Source of the DNA: an uncultured Collinsella sp.
GTDB lineage: Bacteria; Actinomycetota; Coriobacteriia; Coriobacteriales; Coriobacteriaceae
Assembly (NCBI GenBank): GCA_902470895.1
Contig: CABRID010000079.1
Coordinates: 1-9,154, forward strand
Direction: 5' to 3'
DNA: 9,154 nucleotides
Shown: in pieces, positions 1 through 6,750 of the stretch
Numbering within the stretch: position 1 is the stretch's first letter
How the letters are laid out: every line of letters begins with the position of its first letter
Made by a program: the position numbers and the translations under genes
The notes under the pieces: generated by a model
What the model saw: only the letters and a program-made list of their open reading frames with translations
What the model was told of the DNA's origin: nothing
Databases searched by the model: none

Positions 1-485
1 CAGGGGATATGACGCTTGTGCTTGTGGTAGGCGTCCTCGTCGGGGTGCACCTTGCGCTTGGGTTTTTGAGCATCGTCGTGCAGGGAAACGGGCGTGGGAA
101 TGTCGACCTTGGGGATACCGAAATCCTTATCGAAAGCCGGCAGCACGCAGGTCTCGTTAGGATCGGCGGCGTCCGAAAGAACCGCGGCAGCCGAGGCAGG
201 CGCATGCGGCACCTCGGTATCGATCTGCTCTTGCGTTAGGCGCGGAAAGCCCGCCGTGCGGCCCGCTGCCAGGTCGGATGCGGCCGCGTCCTCGGAGAGG
301 ATACCCGGAGCGGGGCGTCCGCATTTGGGGCACGTACGATCATGCGGAGAAAGACGGGCACCGCAGCCCTCACAGAACACGAACTCGGTGTGCTCGGGGC
401 CATCGCCCGGACCCACATAGGCGTTGCAGTAGGGGCAGAACGAGGCGCCGTCCTCGATAGTCTTAAGGCAATGCGGGCAGATCAC
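1..485 (-). CDS. Double zinc-ribbon protein of unknown function, C-terminus off the window edge
   Basis: The frame is open from a GTG at 485-483 to the window edge (161 full codons), so the C-terminus is missing. Two tandem C-x2-C-x10-C-x2-C modules are visible: Cys3/6/17/20 and Cys38/41/52/55, each able to bind one zinc. From about residue 62 the protein becomes Ala/Asp/Pro-rich and probably disordered. It turns basic near the edge (KPKRK, then a His/Lys-rich stretch around residues 150-160). The GTG start is chosen because an AGAGG ribosome site ends 5 nt upstream. The nearby ATG at 490-488 is out of frame and meets TGA after one codon, and the frame is closed upstream by a TAA at 524-522. 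The gene is co-directional with the ATPase, 103 nt downstream, so shared transcription is possible. Proteins of this layout often have a C-terminal membrane or regulatory part, which cannot be seen here. No specific function can be assigned. Confidence 0.75.
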   Translation of the reverse strand, partial: MICPHCLKTIEDGASFCPYCNAYVGPGDGPEHTEFVFCEGCGARLSPHDRTCPKCGRPAPGILSEDAAASDLAAGRTAGFPRLTQEQIDTEVPHAPASAAAVLSDAADPNETCVLPAFDKDFGIPKVDIPTPVSLHDDAQKPKRKVHPDEDAYHKHKRHIP

Positions 486-588
486 GGCATCCTCTTTTCG
501 AAGCAATTCAAACAATCGAGGTTAGAGCATAACATCGCCACGGCCCCACAGGAACAAGGCACCAATTCAACATCGCCAGGGCGCGTAG

Positions 589-3312
589 CTACTTCTTCTT
601 TTTGCTTGGCATCGAGACCTTGATGCCTTGGGCGGACTTGGTCACGCGAGAGCGCTTGGCTCCGGCACTCTTCTTTTTCTTGGGCTGGGCCTGGGCCACG
701 CCCTCGAGTGCGCGGGCCTCGGCCTCGCGAGCGGTGCGATCTTCGCGGCGCTGCGCCATGTCGGCGGCGACGCGCTTGGCAAAACGCTCGGCCGTCGAAC
801 CCGTCGAACTCACCTTGCCGCCACCGCGACCCAGGTGGACGCGCACACCACGGCCAAAACCAGTTGCGGCATGACGACGACGCGGCTTGAGCGAATCCAT
901 CATCGTGGCGAGCTTAAAGAACACCGAGCAGGTAAAGACCACGATAACAGCCAAGATAACCATCTGGCCCATCGACAAGTTGGCAATGGACAGCAGCTCC
1001 GGGAATCCGATAACGCCCACCAGGATGCCGGCGACTACAAACACAAAGAGCACAACACGTAAGGGCGTGAGAGGCTGCGAGATGCGCCAGATCAGGCTGA
1101 CGCTCGCCGCGCACGACGTAAGCAGGCACATGGTCGAAAGCGTAAGCTGGCTAAAGCCAAATACGCGCGCCACAAAGATATCGAGCGCCGCGGCCAAAAT
1201 GACCGCAATCGACGCCGGCAGCGCACGCTTAAGCACGTTGGTCAAGAACGACCCCTTCACGCGGGCGTTGCTGGGCTCCAGACCCAGCACAAAGCCCGGC
1301 GCACCGATGCAGAAGAAGTTGATGAGCGTCATCTGAATGGGCTCAAAGGGATACGGCGGTAGCGCGATGCACAGCGCCGCCAGGCCCATCGAGAAAAGCG
1401 TCTTGGTCAGAAAGAGCGCGGCGGAGCGCTGCAGGTTATTGATAGAACGACGGCCCTCGGCCACCACAGCGGGCATCGAGGCAAAGTCGTTATCGACGAG
1501 CACGATCTCGGCCACATTACGTGCGGCATCGGAGCCGGCGGCCATCGCCACGGAGCAGTCGGCCTCCTTGAGCGCAAGCACGTCGTTGACGCCGTCGCCC
1601 GTCATGGCCACGGTGTGCCCGCGGCGTTTGAGCGCCTGTACGAGCTCGCGCTTCTGCTGCGGCGTCACACGCCCAAAGACGTGGTAACGGTCCACTGCCG
1701 CATCAATCTTGGACGGTGTATCGAGGGTTGTCGCGTCCACGTAAGCATCGGCGCCCGGCACGCCCACCACGCGCGCGATCGACGACACCGTACGCGGGTC
1801 GTCGCCGCTGATCACGTTGAGGGTCACGCCCTGCTCGTTAAAGTAGCCGATAGTCTCGGCTGCCGAGGTACGAATCTCGTCACGAATAGTCACAAAACCC
1901 ACGGGCTCGGCCTCGCCCACCATATCGCCATCGGGCGAAAAGCCGTCCACGCGCGCCACCACGAGCACACGGCAGGTATCGGCGAGCTCGGCCACACGAT
2001 TCTCGACCTGCGCAAATGCGCGGTCAGAGAGCACAAACTGCGCGGCGCCCATCACATAGGAGCCCTGCGCAAACGACGCACCGCTCCACTTTTTGGACGA
2101 CGAGAACGGAATGACCGACAGCGGCTCGGACACCTCGACCGGACGATCAGCGTAGTAGTTAAGTAGCGCCTGGCAGGTCTCGTTGGCATCTGCCGAGGTC
2201 GCATGCGCCACATTGGCGAGCGCAAAATCGAGCACCGTGGTCTCGACGGGGACAGCCGCCTCATCCGAGTCCGCGCCAAAGCCAACACCCTCAACAGGCA
2301 GCGGGTAGGTGCCCTCGACCTCCATACGGCCCGAGGTGATGGTGCCCGTCTTGTCCAGGCACAAAACGTCGACGCGCGCGAGCGTCTCGATGCAGTAGAG
2401 CTGCTGTGCCAGCACCTTGCGACGCGCCAGGCGCACCGTGGCGATCGCGAGCACCGACGAGGTCAGCAGCACCAGGCCCTGCGGAATCATGCCCAGCAGG
2501 GCACCAACCGTGGACAGCAGCGCCGAAGAAGGCACACGGCCGGCCAGCAGCTCGGAGAAACACCAAGAAAGCGCGCTATCGCCCGGGGTTCCCGCGGCAT
2601 CCCACAGCTCGCTCACACTCGAAGCAAAGAGCGCCAGACCAAGCGGAATCATGATAATGCTCGCGAACCGCACGATGGCATTCAACACGTTCATGATCTC
2701 GGAATTGACCTTTTTGACGTACTTGGCCTCGTTGTTGATCTTTGCCACGTAGTTATCGGCGCCGACATGGATCACGCGGGCGCGCAGCAGGCCTGAGTCG
2801 ATAAAGCTGCCGCTCATGAGCTCGGAGCCGGGCTGCTTTTTGATAAGATCGCTCTCGCCCGTCAGCAGACTCTCGTTGACGAGCGCCTCGCCCGACACCA
2901 CCACGGCGTCGGCGGGAATCTGGTCACCGCGCCCCAGGCGAATGATATCGTCGAGCACGATCTGGTCCAAGTCGAGCTCCACCTCGGCGCCATCGCGCAC
3001 CGCGATGGCCTTCTTAGAGGTGAGCAGCGTAAGCTTGTCGACCATCCGCTTGGAACGCATGGACTGAATGACGCCAATTGCCGTGTTCAAGAACACCACG
3101 AACAGAAACGTCAGGTTCTTAAACGAACCGGTCAGCAACACCAAAATCGCCAAGACCACGTTGATCAAGTTAAACAGCGTGCAGAGGTTCTCGATGATGA
3201 GCTCTTTGACCGACTTGGTCTTGAGCTCCATGTTGCGGTTGATCTTACCGGCGGCGATGCGCTCCTCGACCTCGGCGGTCGAGAGTCCGCGCTCGATATC
3301 CGTTGCTGCCAT
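589..3312 (-). CDS. Cation-translocating P-type ATPase, CtpE-like (HAD-IC family)
   Basis: This is an integral membrane pump that uses ATP to move a cation. The start at 3312 gives 907 residues. Actuator-domain TGES lies at about 151-154, the phosphorylated Asp is D320 in DKTGTIT, a degenerate nucleotide-binding KKWSG is near 407, and the P-domain hinge TGDGVND is at 571-577. About ten hydrophobic segments can be seen: two near 46-85, two near 216-291, and six between about 630 and 802. The M4 motif is PQGL (277-280) where Ca2+ pumps usually have PEGL. The overall pattern (MIPxGLVLLTS, then IETLARVDVLCLDKTG) resembles the actinobacterial CtpE group, linked to calcium uptake in mycobacteria, but the ion here is inferred. 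A basic tail of about 100 residues follows the last helix. A longer frame from 3414 exists but runs into the tRNA gene. The ATG at 3312 has GGGA 6 nt upstream, while the ATG at 3324 has only AGG abutting it. Confidence 0.9.
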   Translation of the reverse strand: MAATDIERGLSTAEVEERIAAGKINRNMELKTKSVKELIIENLCTLFNLINVVLAILVLLTGSFKNLTFLFVVFLNTAIGVIQSMRSKRMVDKLTLLTSKKAIAVRDGAEVELDLDQIVLDDIIRLGRGDQIPADAVVVSGEALVNESLLTGESDLIKKQPGSELMSGSFIDSGLLRARVIHVGADNYVAKINNEAKYVKKVNSEIMNVLNAIVRFASIIMIPLGLALFASSVSELWDAAGTPGDSALSWCFSELLAGRVPSSALLSTVGALLGMIPQGLVLLTSSVLAIATVRLARRKVLAQQLYCIETLARVDVLCLDKTGTITSGRMEVEGTYPLPVEGVGFGADSDEAAVPVETTVLDFALANVAHATSADANETCQALLNYYADRPVEVSEPLSVIPFSSSKKWSGASFAQGSYVMGAAQFVLSDRAFAQVENRVAELADTCRVLVVARVDGFSPDGDMVGEAEPVGFVTIRDEIRTSAAETIGYFNEQGVTLNVISGDDPRTVSSIARVVGVPGADAYVDATTLDTPSKIDAAVDRYHVFGRVTPQQKRELVQALKRRGHTVAMTGDGVNDVLALKEADCSVAMAAGSDAARNVAEIVLVDNDFASMPAVVAEGRRSINNLQRSAALFLTKTLFSMGLAALCIALPPYPFEPIQMTLINFFCIGAPGFVLGLEPSNARVKGSFLTNVLKRALPASIAVILAAALDIFVARVFGFSQLTLSTMCLLTSCAASVSLIWRISQPLTPLRVVLFVFVVAGILVGVIGFPELLSIANLSMGQMVILAVIVVFTCSVFFKLATMMDSLKPRRRHAATGFGRGVRVHLGRGGGKVSSTGSTAERFAKRVAADMAQRREDRTAREAEARALEGVAQAQPKKKKSAGAKRSRVTKSAQGIKVSMPSKKKK

Positions 3313-3340
3313 ACCACGTCCCATCCTGTCGCGTCGGTAT

Positions 3341-3375
3341 AAGAAAACCGCCCGGACCATGCGAGGTTCGGACGG
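3341..3375 (-). terminator. Intrinsic terminator of tRNA-Arg
   Basis: On the minus strand, arms at 3375-3365 and 3358-3348 pair over 11 positions with one A/C mismatch and one G-T pair. They enclose a 6-nt loop and are followed by TTTTCTT (3347-3341). It lies 12 nt beyond the tRNA CCA end, the expected place for a tRNA transcript terminator, and 28 nt before the ATPase start codon. Confidence 0.8.
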
Positions 3376-3387
3376 TCTTACGTTCGA

Positions 3388-3464
3388 TGGTGCCCCATGT
3401 TGGATTCGAACCAACGGCCTTCTGCTCCGGAGGCAGACGCTCTAATCCCCTGAGCTAATAGGGC
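3388..3464 (-). tRNA. tRNA-Arg (anticodon CCG)
   Basis: Read on the minus strand, the full cloverleaf folds. The acceptor stem is GCCCTAT with ATGGGGC (one G-T pair) and the discriminator is A. The D stem is GCTC/GAGC, the anticodon stem TCTGC/GCAGA with loop CTCCGGA, and the T stem GTTGG/CCAAC with loop TTCGAAT. The anticodon is CCG, reading CGG arginine codons. The 3' CCA is encoded (3390-3388). It has its own promoter just upstream and a terminator just downstream, so it appears to be a single-gene transcript. Confidence 0.96.
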
Positions 3465-3475
3465 GAACGGTAGGC

Positions 3476-3505
3476 ATTATACCCAAGTGCGCCGCGGGCT
3501 AACAA
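3476..3505 (-). promoter_or_regulatory. Promoter of tRNA-Arg
   Basis: A perfect -10 box TATAAT (3481-3476) is preceded, 18 nt upstream, by TTGTTA (3505-3500), which matches 4 of 6 bases of the -35 consensus. An AT-rich stretch lies just upstream (3506-3525). Initiation about 7 nt past the -10 box would fall some 5 nt before the mature tRNA 5' end. Confidence 0.75.
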
Positions 3506-3539
3506 AATAATAGAAAAAGCTTTGCAATTACGTGGGAGA

Positions 3540-3556
3540 CGCGCCGCGACGGCGCG
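3540..3556. other. GC-rich perfect hairpin between the divergent promoters
   Basis: CGCGCCG (3540-3546) and CGGCGCG (3550-3556) form a perfect 7-bp stem around a 3-nt CGA loop. On the plus strand only CTTTA follows, too short a T run for a convincing terminator. The minus strand has no T run. It lies between the tRNA promoter and the putative aroF promoter. Its role is unknown. Confidence 0.4.
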
Positions 3557-3584
3557 CTTTAGGCGGCAAAAGCGAGTCAGATAG

Positions 3585-3590
3585 TATAAA
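3585..3590 (+). promoter_or_regulatory. Putative -10 box for the aroF operon
   Basis: TATAAA at 3585-3590 matches 5 of 6 bases of the -10 consensus and is the best such box in the aroF upstream region. No good -35 box lies at 16-19 nt. A start about 6 nt downstream would place the 5' end at or beside the ATG at 3596 and give a leader of about 70 nt containing the terminator hairpin. The call rests on position and one hexamer only. Confidence 0.4.
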
Positions 3591-3595
3591 CTCTC

Positions 3596-3670
3596 ATGCA
3601 CATATATAACGGCTCGCGATGCGAGCCGTTTTTGCAAGGGCTATCTATCGAGGTGAGAGGCACACCATGA
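3596..3670 (+). CDS. Possible 24-codon leader ORF overlapping the aroF start (tentative)
   Basis: ATG at 3596 opens a 24-codon frame. Its TGA (3668-3670) overlaps the aroF ATG (3667-3669) in an ATGA arrangement typical of translational coupling. It begins MHIYNG, with Tyr at codon 4 (3605-3607) just before the terminator hairpin and Phe at codon 12 in the T tract. No ribosome site precedes it, but the ATG lies 6 nt past the putative -10 box, so a leaderless start is conceivable. Only one Tyr and one Phe codon are present, far weaker than classical leader peptides. The frame may simply be chance. Confidence 0.25.
   Translation: MHIYNGSRCEPFLQGLSIEVRGTP
3609..3633 (+). terminator. Intrinsic terminator / candidate attenuator ahead of aroF
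   Basis: ACGGCTCGC (3609-3617) and GCGAGCCGT (3621-3629) form a perfect 9-bp stem with a GAT loop. A run of five T (3629-3633) follows directly on the plus strand. The minus-strand reading lacks a T tract, so it acts on plus-strand transcripts. No plus-strand gene lies upstream for it to end, and aroF begins 33 nt downstream. It therefore either blocks stray antisense transcription or conditionally stops the aro operon leader. Confidence 0.75.
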
Positions 3671-4689
3671 TTGCGATTTTAAAGCAGAGCGCCAGCGACG
3701 AGGCCGTCGGCCACATCGTCAGCTGGATCGAGAAAAAGGGACTCAAGACCGACGTCTCGCGCGGTGAGAACGAGACCATCATCGGCCTGGTGGGCGACAC
3801 GACCAAGATCGACCCGTTCCTGCTCGAGTCCATGGACGTCGTCGAGCGCGTGCAGCGCGTCTCCGAGCCGTTCAAGCGCGCCAACCGCAAGTTCCACCCC
3901 GAGGACTCCGTCATCGACTGCGGCCACGGCGTCAAGATCGGCGGCGACCAGTTCCAGGTCATCGCCGGCCCCTGCTCCGTCGAGGGCGAGAACCTCATCC
4001 GCATCGCACGCCGCGTGAAGGCCGCCGGCGCCACGATGCTGCGCGGCGGTGCCTACAAGCCCCGCACCTCCCCCTACGCCTACCAGGGTATGGGCCCCGC
4101 CGGCCTCGACCTGCTGTGCGAGGCGTCTGCCGAGCTCGACATGCCGATTGTCACCGAGATCATGGACCCACGCGACGTGCAGGTCTTCTTGGACAAGAAG
4201 ATTGACGTCATGCAGATCGGCGCCCGCAACGCCCAGAACTTCCCCCTGCTCAAGGAGGTCGGCAAGACTCAGACCCCAATTCTGCTCAAGCGCGGCATGT
4301 CCGGCACGATCGACGAGCTGCTTATGGCAGCCGAGTACATCATGAGCGAGGGCAACGACAACGTTATCCTGTGCGAGCGCGGCATCCGCACCTTCGAGAC
4401 CCGCACCCGCAATACCTTCGACCTCAACGCCGTGCCGGTTCTGCACCACCTGTCGCACCTGCCCGTCGTCGCCGACCCCAGCCACGCCACCGGCTACACC
4501 CGCTACGTTGAGCCCATGGCGCTCGCCGCGACCGCCTGCGGCGCCAACGGCCTGGAGATCGAGGTCCACGACGAGCCCAGCCGCGCATGGTCCGACGGCG
4601 CTCAGGCCCTCACCCCCGACCAGTTCGACGACACCATGCGCCGCATTTGCGCCATCCGCGAGGTCGTCTGCCAAGAGACCATGGAGTAG
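3667..4689 (+). CDS. aroF: 3-deoxy-7-phosphoheptulonate (DAHP) synthase, type I-beta
   Basis: It condenses phosphoenolpyruvate and erythrose 4-phosphate to DAHP, the first committed step of the cytosolic shikimate pathway. At 340 residues it matches the size of the Thermotoga-type I-beta enzyme. Residues 1 to about 70 form a ferredoxin-like/ACT-like regulatory domain, followed by the TIM-barrel catalytic domain. Visible motifs are IAGPCS with metal ligand Cys103, KPRTSPY at 131-137, LLKRGMS with Lys208-Arg209, PSHATG with His273, Glu299 and Asp310. The four metal ligands sit one residue later than in the Thermotoga enzyme. The N-terminal domain in this family mediates tyrosine/phenylalanine feedback, which is inferred here. 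The start at 3667 is preferred because AGAGG lies 6 nt upstream. An in-frame ATG at 3619 falls inside the terminator hairpin. It is the first gene of the aro operon. Confidence 0.96.
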   Translation: MIAILKQSASDEAVGHIVSWIEKKGLKTDVSRGENETIIGLVGDTTKIDPFLLESMDVVERVQRVSEPFKRANRKFHPEDSVIDCGHGVKIGGDQFQVIAGPCSVEGENLIRIARRVKAAGATMLRGGAYKPRTSPYAYQGMGPAGLDLLCEASAELDMPIVTEIMDPRDVQVFLDKKIDVMQIGARNAQNFPLLKEVGKTQTPILLKRGMSGTIDELLMAAEYIMSEGNDNVILCERGIRTFETRTRNTFDLNAVPVLHHLSHLPVVADPSHATGYTRYVEPMALAATACGANGLEIEVHDEPSRAWSDGAQALTPDQFDDTMRRICAIREVVCQETME

Positions 4690-4692
4690 CCC

Positions 4693-5607
4693 ATGGGTAC
4701 GGTGAGAAACGCGTGCGTTAACCAGGGCGGTCCCAAATGCGCGGGCATCGTGGGCCTGGGCCTCATCGGCGGCAGCTTTGCCCGCGGCTATGCGCAGGCG
4801 GGCGTTCGCGTGCTGGCCTGGGACCCCGATGATGATGTCATGACGGCCGCCAGCATGGGCACTGTCGCCGGAGAGCTCAACGACAGGACACTCGGCGAAT
4901 GCGACATCATCGTCCTTGCCTGCTACCCCGAGGCCTGCATCGAGTGGCTCGAGGCGCATGCCCAGGCACTCGCCGACGCCACCGATACCGAGGCCATCAT
5001 GGGCCCCGTGGTGATCGACACGGTGGGCGTCAAGGGCATCGTGTGCGAACGCGCCTTTGAGCTTGCCCGCGAGCACGGCTTTTACTTTGTGGGCGCGCAC
5101 CCCATGGCGGGCACGCAGTACTCGGGCTATGCGCACTCCCGCGCCGACCTGTTCCAGGGCGCGCCACTCGTGCTCGTGCCGCCCGCGGTGGACGATGCGC
5201 TCAAACTGGAGCTTTTGGGCCAGGTGCGCGAGATGGTGCGCCCCTTGGGCTTTGGCAAGTTCAGCGTGACCAGCGCCGCCGAGCACGACCGCGTCATCGC
5301 CTTCACGAGCCAGCTTGCGCACGTGGTGTCCAACGCCTACGTAAAGAGCCCGACCGCCCAGGTCCACCACGGCTTTTCGGCCGGTAGCTACCGCGATCTC
5401 ACCCGCGTGGCGCACCTCAACCCGCAAATGTGGTCCGAGCTCATGATCGACGACGCCGACGCGCTCGCCTTCGAGATCGACCACCTGATCGACTCGCTCG
5501 GCGCCTACAGCCGTGCGCTCAAGGACCGCGACCAGCGCTATCTGGAGAATCTCCTTGCCGAGGGCGACCGCATTAAGCGCGCACTCGACGACGAGGCCTC
5601 CCACTAG
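4693..5607 (+). CDS. tyrA: Prephenate dehydrogenase
   Basis: It oxidatively decarboxylates prephenate to 4-hydroxyphenylpyruvate, the tyrosine branch from chorismate; arogenate use cannot be excluded. It has 304 residues. The Rossmann motif GLGLIGGSFA is at 21-30. Asp44 at the end of the second strand (VLAWDP) favours NAD over NADP. GAHPMAG at 134-140 holds the conserved His136, SQLAH at 206-210 the second conserved His region, and SAGSYRDLTR at 229-238 the substrate-side Ser/Arg motif. The dimerising helical C-terminal half is complete. No chorismate mutase domain and no C-terminal ACT domain are present, so any tyrosine feedback would act elsewhere, for example on AroF. The start lies 3 nt after the aroF stop, with GGAG inside the end of aroF spaced 6 nt, so coupled translation is likely. 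Confidence 0.93.
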   Translation: MGTVRNACVNQGGPKCAGIVGLGLIGGSFARGYAQAGVRVLAWDPDDDVMTAASMGTVAGELNDRTLGECDIIVLACYPEACIEWLEAHAQALADATDTEAIMGPVVIDTVGVKGIVCERAFELAREHGFYFVGAHPMAGTQYSGYAHSRADLFQGAPLVLVPPAVDDALKLELLGQVREMVRPLGFGKFSVTSAAEHDRVIAFTSQLAHVVSNAYVKSPTAQVHHGFSAGSYRDLTRVAHLNPQMWSELMIDDADALAFEIDHLIDSLGAYSRALKDRDQRYLENLLAEGDRIKRALDDEASH

Positions 5608-5643
5608 ACCACCTATCACGCCAGGTCGAAAGGACCGAAGCTT

Positions 5644-6750
5644 ATGGCGATTACCATCGATATCGACACTGCACGCCCCTATCAGGTGCATGTTGGCACT
5701 TTTTTGCTGGAGCAGGCGGGACCGCTTGTGCGCGCCACTGCCGGCGGCACCAAGGCCGTCATCGTGACGGACACCAACGTGGGCCCGCTCTACCAGATGC
5801 CCGTTAAGCAGAGCCTGGAGGCGTCAGGCTACGAGGCGAGCATCTGCACCTTCGAGGCCGGCGAAGCCCATAAGCGCGCCGAGACCTACGTTGCCATTTT
5901 GGAGTTTGTGGCCGAGCACGAGCTTTCGCGCTCCGACGTGATCGTGGCGCTCGGCGGCGGCGTCGTGGGCGACGTGGCCGGCTTTGTGGCCGCCACGTAC
6001 ATGCGCGGCTGCAAGTTTGTGCAGATTCCGACGAGCCTGCTCGCCATGGTGGATTCGTCGGTGGGCGGCAAGACCGCCATCGACCTGGCTGCAGGCAAGA
6101 ACTTGGCCGGCGCCTTTTGGCAGCCGAGCGTGGTTATCGCCGACGTGGGGTGCCTGGCCACCCTCACACCCGAGCAGTTCGCCGACGGCTGCGGAGAGGT
6201 CGTCAAGCACGCCGTGATTGCCGATCCCGAGCTTTTCGCCGAGTTGGAGAAGACCCCGCTCACGCTGGAGCTGCTGAACCGCGACGTGGCCCGCGTGGCG
6301 CTCATCATCGCCCGCAATATCGACATCAAGCGCGCCGTGGTCGTTGCCGACGAGCGCGAGACCAACCAGCGCAAGCTGCTCAACTTTGGACATAGCGCCG
6401 GACACGCCGTCGAGGCCTGCGAGCACTTTGAGCTCGGCCACGGCAACTGCGTGTCGATCGGCATGGGCATCATCACGCGCGCCGCGGCCCTACACGACGT
6501 TTGCGACGCCGAGTTGCCCGGACGTATTGAGGAGCTTTGTGCCCGCCATGGCCTCAAGACCCGCTGCGACTTGGATGCCGATGCCGTCTTTGCCGAGGCG
6601 CTCCACGACAAGAAGCGCGCGGGCGACACCATCGACCTGGTGATTCCGCACGACATCGGCCGCTGCAGCATCGACCGCACGCCGCTTTCCACCTTCCACG
6701 ATTTAATTGCCGAGGGCCTCGGCCAGAAGGGAGACGCATCCGCATGCTAG
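5644..6750 (+). CDS. aroB: 3-dehydroquinate synthase
   Basis: It converts DAHP to 3-dehydroquinate using NAD as a recycled cofactor and a divalent metal, the second step of the shikimate pathway in the cytosol. The 368 residues match the monofunctional bacterial family. The nucleotide loop GGGVVGD is at 104-110 and the signature TSLLAMVDSSVGGKT at 130-144. Metal ligands are Glu185 (GEVVKH), His250 (NFGH) and His266 (GHGNCVS). Most homologues read HGEAV or HGECV at the last motif, so Asn268 is a mild departure, but the three ligands are kept. An AAAGGA site lies 9 nt before the ATG. The gene follows tyrA after 36 nt with no promoter or terminator visible in the gap. It overlaps aroA by 7 nt. 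Confidence 0.96.
   Translation: MAITIDIDTARPYQVHVGTFLLEQAGPLVRATAGGTKAVIVTDTNVGPLYQMPVKQSLEASGYEASICTFEAGEAHKRAETYVAILEFVAEHELSRSDVIVALGGGVVGDVAGFVAATYMRGCKFVQIPTSLLAMVDSSVGGKTAIDLAAGKNLAGAFWQPSVVIADVGCLATLTPEQFADGCGEVVKHAVIADPELFAELEKTPLTLELLNRDVARVALIIARNIDIKRAVVVADERETNQRKLLNFGHSAGHAVEACEHFELGHGNCVSIGMGIITRAAALHDVCDAELPGRIEELCARHGLKTRCDLDADAVFAEALHDKKRAGDTIDLVIPHDIGRCSIDRTPLSTFHDLIAEGLGQKGDASAC

Noticed and set aside
531..578. 10-bp direct repeat AACATCGCCA at 531-540 and 569-578
   Set aside because: Two short copies between genes with no partner structure; likely chance or a small local duplication.
486..588. Possible promoter or terminator between the ATPase and the zinc-ribbon gene
   Set aside because: A TATGCT-like box on the minus strand has only a weak TTCCTG at 17 nt, and no stem with a T run was found, so nothing is called.
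3583..3588. Minus-strand TATACT box overlapping the aroF -10 region
   Set aside because: No -35 match at the right distance, and the tRNA already has a better promoter closer to it.
3465..3666. T-box or other amino-acid riboswitch before aroF
   Set aside because: The likely leader is only about 70 nt, with no T-box sequence or multi-stem layout.
3679..5691. A 670-codon open frame on the minus strand, antisense to aroF and tyrA
   Set aside because: It is composed mostly of Ala/Val/Gly/Asp/His/Leu in the pattern produced by reading GC-rich codons in reverse. It has no recognisable domain and fully opposes two certain genes.
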